Origin: Kappaphycus alvarezii
Lineage: Eukaryota; Rhodophyta; Florideophyceae; Gigartinales; Solieriaceae
Assembly: GCA_002205965.3 (NCBI GenBank)
Contig: NADL03000596.1
Location: 1-64,000, forward strand
Length of the DNA stretch: 64,000 bases
Direction: 5' to 3'
Shown here: positions 55,023-64,000 of the stretch, in pieces
How positions within the stretch are numbered: position 1 is the stretch's first letter
Layout of the letters: the number at the start of each line of letters is the position of its first letter
Notes under the pieces: model-generated
The model's input: the letters and a program-made list of their open reading frames with translations, nothing else
Databases searched by the model: none
Told to the model about the DNA's origin: nothing
Program-made: the position numbers and the translations under genes

Positions 55023-57690
55023 AACATGCATTTTAATATATTTCAAGATATCTCGAATTAAATTTCGGGTTTGAAAACACTATTATGTTATTGCTGCAAA
55101 GCAACTATTTTTACGGTTTAAAGGTAAAAAATTACTACTCAACAACAGAAACCATAACTACGGTTTACCTGTTAGTTTAATATAAAGATTAAACAAACAA
55201 ACAAGAAAGTTGCTATTTACAAGTACTATAGTTTCTATCAATTACAAGCACGTGATACTGACTAAGGTAATTCCTTCGAGTTGAAGGGTTTTCAATTATT
55301 TTTGCTGTATTGCGTTATGCCAGCTAGTCTAAGTTCTGCAGCTGACCTTTGTCCTGAGGCATGGCATTTTACAGCAAAATAGCTGTGATGGTTTTATATC
55401 TCTCACATCAGCACAACATCATCAAGAACAAAAAGAACAAAACAGTAACAAATATTATTCAAGAATAAGCTGATCAAACTTCTGCGATTACAACGAAAAC
55501 GTGGCAAACTTTTCCAAGTTCTCGGTTTAGAACTACGAAATGAGCAGGAAAATGCCACCTCATTTCAACGGGGCGTCAACATTCTGAAATTCAAGGTGCG
55601 CTCTCGCCCCTTAGCCTTCTTTTGATAGTTTTTTACACTACCGTTTGGGTTGGTTTGGCGCATTTCGATTTTTTCTCCTTGTAGTGGTGCTCTTTGGTAC
55701 CGGATTGTCTTGGGTTGGCTTTTATCGGCTTGTTTCTTTGTATCGTTGGAAAGTCAGACTAGACTTCAATGCTTCATGTATTCCTTCATCTTGGCTCGTT
55801 AATTCAGTTTCATGTTTTGGCTGTAGCCGTTGCAGGAAACTCTTCCTGTGTATTTTTGGAATCTTTCGTGTCTTTTTGTTCTAATCTTTAGCTTTTCTTG
55901 TCTTTTCGCTATTCTAAGTCTTATTGCAGGGCATAATATTACCATTGAGTTAAACCATAACTTTATTGCAAGTACAAGAAAGGTATCTAAGATACTGATC
56001 AGTGTGATAGCATTTCATTCTTGAAGAAAGCTCTTAGAGAACGTTTTTGGTTCATAGTTTGACTCTGAAGAAAAAACGGACGAGGCCCATTGGCTAATCG
56101 AAAACGAGGCAGTGAAAGCGTACAACGAAACGAAACCCAACAACGAGACCCCGGTGAATTTTTACTCTTCCTGCTACAAAACTCTGGTGAAACTCCTTTT
56201 TATGCACCATCTACTCCATTTTGCTTTCTTAAAACCATCTTGCTCTCTACCGGTATATTTTTGCCATATATACATCTCCCATTCGCCCCTAGCGGATTGA
56301 AAGGTTCCCGTTACCATCCACCGTCTGCAGACTAGAGCATTCTGCGTCCACTGTTCCCTCCAGCTCTCTTCAGCAACAGCAAATCGAAGATGGGCTTTCC
56401 CATCATGTTTGCCGCGTGATACAGACTGTATCAGGAAGAAGTAGGAGAAAAGAAAAGAAAAGGCTTTTGTGAGCCGTATAATCTCGAGTTTTCATCCGAG
56501 TTGCAACTGAAGGTTCATAAGAAATGAAAGTCGCATATTTAAAAGTCTGTGAATTGAAACCCCAGATTCTCGCTGCAAACTGTGCAATGTCACTATCCAC
56601 ATTAAACCTGGCGCAGACCGTCACAATCTGATGAAAAAATGTCAACACCGAGCGTGTTGGCCTAATTATTCGTTAAGAAGTTACCGCACCGCCCCTATTT
56701 TATTGTTCACTGCAAAACTGCACTTTTAAGGTAGCGATATCCAAAACCTCGGTAATTCCAAGTTCTCCAACTCTTCATCACTCGATCTTCTCACTGCATC
56801 TAAAAGGAAGCCCTTCAAAACGTTTTTGCTTGAGTTCATTCGCAGCTCCCTTAATGCCCGTGAACAAACGTCTCAAACGCATTGTGATATCAAAACTGAC
56901 TATTTTCATTACGTCAAAACAGATTTGTAACCCTCGGACGTACATGTGATCAGCAATCTCATAAAAGATCTTCCAGTCGAGATCCTTTACAAAATGGAAT
57001 CTGTTTAGGGTCCAACGACATTATTCTGGCCTCTATGTGACTACCTAATTCTGAAAGGACTGAAATATACGCAGTAGCCAAACAACACGAATATCTCCTG
57101 GGGAATTTCCGATCTTCTTTATCAGCTGCAACAGGATAAAAGAGAAGCATACGCTACACTCTGAAGCGCGAAGAGATATTCGGTAGTAAATTCACTCTCT
57201 CATGGTTGTGATAACTCCCGCCATTTTGATGATTCGAAAATTGCTCAAAGCCATGCTACTCGTTTCAAATAGACGGAAAACTTACTGGAGAACTTGGTGG
57301 GTGTCAATTAATATATATCCAACTACATTGATGTCGTCGCAGATTATGACCGCGGTAATAGTAAGACGCTTCAGTACTTCCATAACATGATCGATGGTGA
57401 GGAAATGGGGAATGACATACTGTACCCTCTTGCTCAGGAATTACTTAATAACTTCTTAGTGAACCCACAACGCTTGCTCACAACCCTCTCTCTTAATGAC
57501 GCTAGGGTAGGAGTCACTAATTTTTTTGGCAGTGAAGCAACCAAACGTTCCTCACTTTATAGTGGATGACTTAAGACAAAACTGGTGATAAATACGTCGG
57601 AGCCAGGGATCGAAATATGTTCATGTATCGACATCTATCACCATTGATTCGTGCAAAGAGGAATAAATTAATCTAAGCGATGATAATCAT
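55023..57690. other. Unassigned, possible degenerate coding tract at 56945-57570
   Basis: No firm gene. Plus-strand translation from about 56950 (ISNLIKDLPVEILYKMES) resembles the start of an F-box. A 60-codon frame at 57387-57569 (MIDGEEMGNDILYPLAQELL ...) follows a stretch that reads partly protein-like in the preceding 150 bp. Interrupting stops make it a pseudogene fragment at best. The rest, including a hydrophobic 79-codon frame at 55645-55884, looks random. Confidence 0.2.
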
Positions 57691-57692
57691 GA

Positions 57693-58007
57693 TCACATCT
57701 CCCGAAATGAGTGATGATCTGAGCGGCAGTTTTTGAGATACAGCAGCGGATGTACACCCTTGTGTCTTTTCAACGAGGGAACTACAACTGGATGGAAGGG
57801 GCGGAATTTATCAAGCCGGATGAGGAACCGAACTCTGAAGCTTGTACTCAACTCGTCGGACTTAGTCAAATGGTTCAGATCTACCAATGACAATTCATGA
57901 GTGTTATTGATAAAGATATGGTACGTGGCCAGAAGTGAATAGGACTCCCTCGGATACTCTAATGCCAACATCTGTTCTAAAGTGACAAAATACCCTCCAG
58001 ATTCCAA
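57693..58007 (-). CDS. Hypothetical protein fragment, 104 aa
   Basis: An open frame starting MESGGYFVTLEQMLALEYPR. The same frame is open a little upstream (RPAAKLLE), so the true start may be earlier or this may be an exon. The composition is protein-like, with mixed charged and hydrophobic residues and no low complexity, but no domain is recognised. The adjacent plus-strand tract at 56945-57570 may belong to the same decayed locus. It could be chance. Confidence 0.25.
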   Translation of the reverse strand: MESGGYFVTLEQMLALEYPRESYSLLATYHIFINNTHELSLVDLNHLTKSDELSTSFRVRFLIRLDKFRPFHPVVVPSLKRHKGVHPLLYLKNCRSDHHSFREM

Positions 58008-58427
58008 GAGTTTAGCTGCCGGTCTTAGGAGTTGGACTCCCGTTTTGAATCCTGGAAGTTGCTGTTAGAAATATATTCCTTATTCCAAAGGATATTTACC
58101 CGCGCTCTGTTTGTCAATCGTCGCGTTTATTTCGTTTCACTACACAGCTCATGTCCCTCGGACAGGACTCTCACAGTAATAGACTGGTGTCACTGCCCCA
58201 GGAAGCTCATTTTGTAAGTTCAAATGAATGTTTGACCATCATATGAATTTTTGAAGGCAGAAATTGTACTGAACAGGGCACCCAGCCCCGCTGGAGACTT
58301 TCATCCTTGTAGGGTAGCAAGCAACAAATATCAGTGTGATTTTTTTGAGTGCTAAAATTTCCCAAACCGTCGCTTTCAAGCCGATTTCGTCGAAAATTCT
58401 ATCTACTGTACGTTGCAATTTAGGTAA

Positions 58428-58515
58428 GGGGGAAATTTGGGGTGTTTTTAATCCATGAAAAATATGGTCAGCTTCCCTGAGGGATGCCGTGATGTGGATA
58501 AAGGCTTACAATAGG
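58428..58515 (-). repeat. LINE family 1 3' tail
   Basis: GGGGGAAATTTGGGGTGTTT to GATAAAGGCTTACAATA is nearly identical to 26390-26475, the 3' end of the longest LINE copy. It is truncated after about 85 bp, a typical very short LINE insertion. Confidence 0.7.
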
Positions 58516-58783
58516 TCTCTCCACCAAAGACTGGGTGATATCTCAATCATTTGATAAATGATTATTGACTTACAGTGAATAATATCGTCGAATCCAAGAG
58601 GATTGATATGGTACCTGGCGGAAATTACTGTATCCTCTTGTTGTACAGCACGATCCATTTAATAATAAATAGCCATTTCAGAATACGCACATCATTAAAA
58701 TTTAATAAAATAATTAGTCAGACGTTACCTCTGCTGTGTACAAAAACAAAGAATTTCGGACCGCCCAAACTAACGTCCGAAAG

Positions 58784-58803
58784 GTACAGTACAGTACAGT
58801 ACA
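58784..58803. repeat. GTACAGTACAGTACAGTACA microrepeat
   Basis: Four tandem TACAG units, the same sequence type as the cluster at 32461-32520. Confidence 0.7.
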
Positions 58804-58819
58804 TTCGGTAATATATATG

Positions 58820-59400
58820 CTGCCGTTTGCCATCCAATGCGTCGCGATACTGCTTGTAGGACGACAAACAACTACCTCTGAATCTCCTGTTCGCCCTTGC
58901 GCTGCAACCCCTGCTCCTCGAGCTCCGCATTACCTTTCCACACTTCCCCCTTAAAGTCTGGTACACAGATGACGGAACCTCATCGTGGCACTGGAACACG
59001 CTCGTTCAGTGCTCTTTTTTCTCTCCGACCGTGGATGGCCTCTGGTTTCCACACCAACGTTTCCCGCGACAAGACTGCTGCATGGCGGCCGACCAACCAG
59101 TCCCAGGGCCTCCTAACCGCTGCCGCAATGTCCTGCGACTTCGAGACCGCGGAGGTCACTACTGTGCTCGGAAGCACGGTTTCAGTACCGCGGGATGCCT
59201 CCGCCTCCTTTACGACAGCCTCGACATTATACGAACTTTCTGACGCCTCTTGTCATTTTGAGCGACCACCATCTCGCTTTTCAGATTCTTCGCTGCTGCG
59301 CATTCTCCTGTCGGCATAGGTATCTTTTTCGCAGTACCGCGTCGCATTTAACCGCTTCCCTTGCCAAGCCCTTTGACGAGGGAATGCGTGATGGACAGAA
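58820..59400 (+). mobile_element. RLE-type LINE fragment, reverse-transcriptase part
   Basis: Plus-strand translation gives LLFALALQPLLLELRITF (about 58880) and the palm motif VWYTDDGTSSWHW (about 58940-58975), then after frame changes ILSDHHLAFQILRCCAFSCR (about 59255-59310) and LAKPFDEGMRDG (about 59360-59396). These parallel LLFDLALHP, YHDDG and LGNTHIAFQLLRNC of the 26391-29400 copy. It is the 5'-truncated left part of an element continuing at 59860. Confidence 0.65.
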
Positions 59401-59855
59401 CGAGAGAGCGGGAGCGAGGGAGCCAGACAGGAGTTACTGGGAGAGCAGGAGAGAGAGAGAGAGAAGGAAGTAAGAGTGAGGGACCGAGATGGAGAGATGA
59501 GAGAGGAGAAAGTGGTGAGGAACTTTACTCAGGTAGAAGTTGGAGAGAGACCGGGGCTTATATAGACTTCAAGGCGAGTCGATTGATGCTTTCTGTTGAT
59601 CGAAGGAAGTTTCCAGAAGACATGTAGACGACGGTGAGTGTCTAACCATAAACTTGCTTGAGCTGATCTAAAGTAGATCAGCTCAAGCTTACAGCACTGT
59701 ACAGTGCATAAATAACGGTCAAGTTCTAGGTTGAACAATAAAGTAAAGTAATAACTGTAAGCCTCTTTGCGAGTTGTCAGCTGTCAGAAAAAGGCAAAGA
59801 AGTGAAATTACACTAAAAATGCGAAGGCTGTTCGAAAGCATACATCGCCGCCAAA
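59401..59855. other. Insertion splitting the LINE; GA-rich tract and perfect hairpin
   Basis: In related LINEs the segments on either side are separated by only a few dozen codons, so about 400 bp have been inserted. The insert contains a GA-rich stretch with GAGAGAGAGAGAGA at about 59449-59462, a perfect hairpin at 59656-59688, and a CACTGTACAGTG palindrome at about 59695. No coding capacity is recognised. Confidence 0.45.
59656..59688. other. Perfect 15-bp hairpin
   Basis: GCTTGAGCTGATCTA, a 3-base loop AAG, then TAGATCAGCTCAAGC: a fully complementary stem on either strand. It lacks a T-run, so it is not a typical terminator. Confidence 0.8.
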
Positions 59856-59859
59856 CCAA

Positions 59860-60575
59860 CACAGGCTGGACCCAGGCTACACTGCCCTTCCGCTAGGGTG
59901 GCCTCGGCTTTTGCCAAACCCAAGGAGTTCACATCATCGGCGTAGGCAATATCTCTTCCCACGAAGTCGGCACTGGTACAACAGGTTCTTAGCTCTCCCC
60001 ACTCCGCACTGTCAACATCCTCGCTCCATTATATGAACCCTTTGCAATCGGCCTCAACCAGTCTTCTGACCTCCAACTACGGAACTTGGTCTCTAGGACG
60101 TCCCGAAAGGACGCCTCCGACCCCCGTCATCTCCAGCAAGAAATAACCGCACATATCCACACCTACATATTATCGCGTCTGCAACAGCAACAACCGCATC
60201 CTCCACTCATCACCGTGCCCGCTCGGCAACCGCTGCCTCCACAGCCGCATCCGCTCTATTCTACACCCTACCATTATTCAGGAACCACTACGTCGAGGCC
60301 GGGGTCTGGCGCATTATGGATTATGTTCCCCTCGGTAACCCTACGTTGGAATACTCTCGTCTGTGCCCGATGGGCGCGACAAGCACCGCATAGTACTTCC
60401 CAATACTTGGTGCACCCTGTCACCATGCCTCCGTTTGTAAGAGCAAGGCAGGGGCGGTGAGGCGGCACAACCGCTCACGCGACACTCTACCTCTTGCCTC
60501 TTGCTCTGTGGTGTCAAACTCTGTGGATCTTTCTCCCTCCTTCCGTTCCGTATCGATTCAGATTGACGAAGGAAG
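59860..60575 (+). mobile_element. RLE-type LINE fragment, nuclease part
   Basis: Continuation of the element at 58820-59400. WTQATLPFR, a stop, then GGLGF (about 59868-59910) is the conserved GGLG stretch. LQQEITAHIHTYILSRL (about 60130-60180) follows, then in another frame PLFRNHYVEAGVWRIMDYVP, and then CHHASVCKSKAGAVRRHNRS (about 60420-60480), the knuckle end and RHN motif. The frame changes at least twice. The PD-(D/E)XK core was not found, so the 3' end is missing. Confidence 0.6.
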
Positions 60576-60604
60576 TTTCATAAAAATAAAACTTGTTCCT
60601 TTCT

Positions 60605-61913
60605 TTAATCATACTCGAACTCTCTACTGTTAAACTCTACATTACGAAACTGCAATTCAAGCCGCTTGCGCCGCTTGTCACGGTAGCGATCCTGAACGTT
60701 GCGACGCCTAGTGGCAATATCCTCGCCAATAGAATACAGGCTCTTTTTGAACCTCTTTTGCTGAGTGTTCTCTTCCTGGCGCAGAGAATGCATCTGAATG
60801 TGAATATTTGACAGCGCAATACAAACACGAAAAACGTAATCATAGCGGTCTTCTTTCCAGCGCCACTTACTCCCAACTACAGCCTACCCGTAGCACAACC
60901 GCCCGAAAAAAAATTTCACGATAATACGATCAGATGAAATTTTCTTGTTTGCGGCCTCTTCTTCACGACTTAAATTTCCATTACGCGTCTTCTTTTTCGG
61001 AATCAATGCCCTGGTCAATTCCATAGCCCCTTGGTACCCTTTATCCATCAATAACCTCCAATAGTTTGGGAACTCACCGCAGAGGGGACCGATGTCGGCA
61101 ATTTCTCTTTCGGAAAATATCTTCTTGAGGGCCTCTCTGTGGAAGTCAATATTCCGCTGAAAGATTTCCAAATCAGCTACTGACCCAGGGTACTGCGTCA
61201 GACAGTTCAGAGCCTGTCCATTCGGAAGCACAAAAACTTCGGTTTTGAACCCATAAAGCTTGTGTTTCCCGCTAAAATAAACCTCCCTCCCTCCTGTATA
61301 TTTCCACTCGGCCTGTTCGCTTGTTGAAAAGTGACATCAGAAGCGTACCTAGCAGTAGGGTAGTACTTACACTTATGCCGTCTTGACGGATCTGATCGAA
61401 AGGAGAAAGGGTCCGATTACGTTCTACAGCTGCTTCGTAAAGAGGGTCACTAAGCAGTTCAATGAATTTTGTTATATCTTTTTCGAACGTTGGACCTTTC
61501 AGGCTGAACATTTTCGCTTGAATTTCCTACTGGCCTCCCTTTTTTAGTGTCGTTAAAAGCATAAACGACATATCCTTTCCACCGTGATTTCCCTTTCTAC
61601 CAGGCCCTACGTTATAGCGCTCACTGACAATTTGCTCCACACTTCCCAAATATAGTTGAACTCCGAAGCATCGAAGTTGGTCATGCCGTGTACTGCTTTA
61701 GCGCCGCCCGCTTCGTATTAGATGTCTAAAACGGGGAAGGGATGAAGTCTCATCGTCAGTGGAAAAATCGCTGTTGCTACCATCAAATTCCTGCAGCTCC
61801 GCTTATCGCTCTACCGGAGCGTCTGCAAGAATATGCAGCACATTAGCCGCCTGCTGCTGGGTTGGGATAAGGACGGGTATTTCAGTCATTTTTGCTTGCT
61901 GCGTGGACGTCAT
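60605..61913 (-). pseudogene. PIF/Harbinger-like DDE transposase (DDE_Tnp_4 type)
   Basis: Minus strand. The likely start at 61913 (MTSTQQAKMTEIPVLIPT) is followed by HGMTNFDASEFNYIWEVW (about 61700), MFSLKGPTFEKDITKFIELL (61511), YASDVTFQQANRPSG (about 61345) with the first catalytic Asp, YPGSVADLEIF (about 61180), LMDKGYQGA (about 61040) with the second, and SSDRIIVKFFFGR (about 60930), where the third acidic residue, normally Glu in IVENFFGR, is Lys. After an in-frame TAG at about 60886 it continues GSKWRWKEDRYDYVFRVCIA and ends NSREFEYD at 60605. An in-frame stop at about 61802 and frame changes near 61560 and 61360-61250 also interrupt it. The lost Glu and the stops make it inactive. Family assignment is from memory of similar proteins in fungi-like eukaryotes and microsporidia. 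Terminal inverted repeats were not found. Confidence 0.8.
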
Positions 61914-63180
61914 TTTAGTTGAGGGGTCGGGGAAGGAAGGAGAGGGGCAACCAGATGATACTGTAAGAGGACTGAATGGTTTTTCTGATATTGAAGGTAT
62001 TTGGTATGCGTATATTGGAATTAATTGTGGGAAGGTTAAGTTTTATATCAATGCCTAGGTATTTTACAAAAAGAGCGGGCTTGCTATTAGAGTTAGCCCT
62101 CATTTCTAGTTGATTTAATTGTAAGTTTCCCTTTTAGTCACTGTACGATATTATTTTCATACTTTACATAATTTTTCTTTTGTTTTTTTATGGATCATTG
62201 CGAAATGACCAACAGTATTTCACGGGCAACCCTTGTTGCCAGAATACATTGGCTCTTTCGGAGTATCCCTCATATATGGTAGATGGGTCTAATGTAAAGG
62301 ATTGGCAATAGGAAAAGCTCGAGGGGTAAAAATACCGAGGCATTTTGACGGTGAGGTATGACAAACCGAAGAAATACCGGGAAATTATTTTCCTTTCCAA
62401 TTTCATATCACTGGTCAATAAAATAAAAAATAAGAGAAATATACCAGTGTTGTTGCAATTGACGACACAGGAACGGGGAACCTAGGTGCATAGCATGGAA
62501 AATTGCCGCGGAAAATCAGAGCTTGGTTCCACTGGGCAAAAAAAGTTCCACAGTTCCAAACAAGTCCACTATATATGACGATGGAAAGTATCAGAAATTA
62601 TGTATGGAACAAGGACACAGTGACACTTAAACATGTCAAATACATGTCACCGGAGAAGGTGGAAATTTCATGTAAGTGCCACTAACGACATCTAAATTAT
62701 TGCAGTCAAAAAACTGCTTCCAGCAATTTCCCACGTACCAATTGCATAACGAATTCTATATCAATACCGAATCCCTGTGAGCGTGCCACAATTTTGCCGG
62801 AATATCTCTGGGTGAAGGGGTTCCCCCTAACCGTCAAGAAGAATACATGTGGTCTCACGTCAACGGTAAAATGTAAATGATTATGCTGATATAAACAGTG
62901 CAAGAACTTGCTTCGCATAACGGTCAAATTTGCACCCTCGCCACTCCACAATTGCCTTATCTCCTTTTAATAATGGCTTCCCCCACTGACCCCCCTGTTT
63001 TCTCCCTTTTGCACCCTCACATCTGTACAAACGCCGTTTCTGCACATCAACGTGCAATACAGATTGCTTGTTTACGCTATTATATGCACTTCTATCCCTT
63101 TTGAAACCTCCTGCACACCGTGTAAAGGTTATATCCGACACTTCTCCGTCAAAAAGTGCTTCCGATCTCCTTATCTCTCC
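61914..63180. other. Intergenic, nothing recognised
   Basis: Only short, unsupported open frames. It may contain the left flank of the DDE transposon. Confidence 0.45.
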
Positions 63181-63187
63181 TTTACGG

Positions 63188-63500
63188 ATCGGCCAGTCCG
63201 AATTCCTTGGTGCATTTGTGCAGATATACTAATTTCTCCGCAGAGTTATTGACTTTTTTCCTTGAAATATGGCGTATCTCCCTTCCAATATCAGCCAGTC
63301 CGAGTCCTTTGCTGCACATGTCTTTGTAATTGGTGTTGTCACTCTTTACCAAACCTCAGAAGTTCTTTCCGCGGAACGCATCACGCCACCCCTATTCTCT
63401 CTCCATTGAGACCAGCCAGTCCGAGCACCTTCTCCACCGCTATCGTGAGCGAGGTACCAACTAAACATTCATATTCTATTTGATACTGGCCAGTCCTATC
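63188..63500 (+). repeat. Degenerate tandem repeats with CCAGTCCGA core
   Basis: CCAGTCCGA or a close variant occurs at about 63193, 63293, 63413 and 63489, each preceded by a pyrimidine-rich stretch containing CTCCTT or CTCTCC. Spacing is roughly 75-120 bp. They lie immediately upstream of the open frame at 63510. Confidence 0.5.
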
Positions 63501-63509
63501 GAACGTGTG

Positions 63510-64000
63510 ATGCAGATGTTTGGAAGTGTGTTGCTGTCTTTGGGTATGAAAGGGGATCGGAAAGATATCAAAATACTCGCTAAGGCTACCGCACCGAATG
63601 TTTTTGGAGAACTTGACAAATCAGGAGTGGTAGAATTTTTGTTTCCGGAATTTGAAATCTTCAAGGACCGAGTAGAAGAGAGTGAAGAAGGTGGGTTACT
63701 TTACAGAGGTCATTGCGACAAGATAAAGGGGCTCTCGATTTTAAGTAGACCACTTATGGAAACTGAGTACGTCTTTTACCGATCTGCAAGGAAGAAATGC
63801 TGGGTTCCGAACATATCAAGGTGCCGTCTACCCTTCTCTAGCGTTAGCTCATGTAATGGGACGATTACAGAAGTTCTACAGCAGCACAACAAGGAACGTC
63901 TGTGTAAGACGAACCCGCAGTTGTTTATGTCTTCGGAAGGCGGTTTCTCCTCATGCTTCTATCGAGATGAGCGGAAACCCTTGTATCGGGTGTTCCTATA
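63510..64000 (+). CDS. Hypothetical protein, 3' end beyond the window
   Basis: An uninterrupted frame of at least 163 codons from the ATG at 63510 (MQMFGSVLLSLGMKGDRKDI) to the right edge. The frame is closed upstream by a TAA at about 63463, so this is the first usable ATG; a spliced upstream exon is also possible. The sequence looks like a real soluble protein: mixed composition, segments such as GELDKSGVVEFLFPEFEIF and RSARKKCWVPNISRC, several spaced Cys residues, and no signal peptide or low complexity. I recognise no domain. Together with the secreted-protein gene it is the best candidate host gene in the window. Confidence 0.5.
   Translation, partial: MQMFGSVLLSLGMKGDRKDIKILAKATAPNVFGELDKSGVVEFLFPEFEIFKDRVEESEEGGLLYRGHCDKIKGLSILSRPLMETEYVFYRSARKKCWVPNISRCRLPFSSVSSCNGTITEVLQQHNKERLCKTNPQLFMSSEGGFSSCFYRDERKPLYRVFL

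Noticed and set aside
55645-55884. 79-codon hydrophobic frame suggesting a membrane protein
   Set aside because: Hydrophobicity comes from T-rich DNA; no start context or homology is evident.

Overview
This is a repeat-dominated window of a eukaryotic nuclear genome. It holds LTR retrotransposons, non-LTR retrotransposons with a C-terminal nuclease, a piggyBac transposon and a Harbinger-like DDE transposon, with almost no host genes between them. No rRNA, tRNA, operon or CRISPR array was seen. The mix of elements and a fungal-style secreted protein would suit an early-diverging fungus or a similar protist, but the sequence does not settle the lineage.

Layout. (1) 1-22819: three head-to-tail copies of one Ty3/gypsy-like element, internal regions of about 6.05 kb joined by shared LTRs of about 1.55 kb, so the pattern is LTR-int-LTR-int-LTR-int-LTR (the first LTR is cut by the window edge). 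Each LTR contains its own coding region for an acidic protein and two TATA-like sites, and each pol region continues past integrase into a pair of duplicated domains of unknown function. The copies are nearly identical, so the array is very young or is an assembly product. (2) 22.8-29.4 kb: a LINE graveyard. Fragments of at least two families of restriction-like-endonuclease (RLE) LINEs lie in both orientations, including a run of 3' tails stacked in the same orientation, followed by the longest LINE copy (26.39-29.4 kb, minus strand). (3) 29.85-31.70 kb, minus strand: the one clear host-type gene, a secreted Pro/Ala/Thr-rich protein with a signal peptide, built from three tandem modules of about 588 bp. 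(4) 32.4-37.2 kb: palindromic TACTGTAC repeats, more LINE fragments and an 875-bp inverted-repeat element. (5) 37.2-44.6 kb: an AT-rich, gene-free block interrupted by one LINE fragment at 40.7-41.5 kb. (6) 46.4-50.0 kb: a decayed Ty1/copia-like element, minus strand. (7) 52.4-54.4 kb: a piggyBac transposase pseudogene. (8) 58.8-60.6 kb: another RLE LINE split by an insertion, then a DDE transposase pseudogene at 60.6-61.9 kb. (9) 63.51 kb to the right edge: an open reading frame of unknown function that runs out of the window.

How the parts relate: nearly everything is selfish DNA inserted into older selfish DNA. The Ty3 array abuts a LINE fragment. LINE tails appear to serve as landing sites for later LINE copies. 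Different LINE families share a 3' terminal motif, which suggests a common rule for recognition by their reverse transcriptases. LINE identities here rest on motifs I read by eye (YxDDG palm, Cys/His knuckle, RHN, PD-(D/E)XK-like core, GGLG); family assignments should be confirmed by profile searches.
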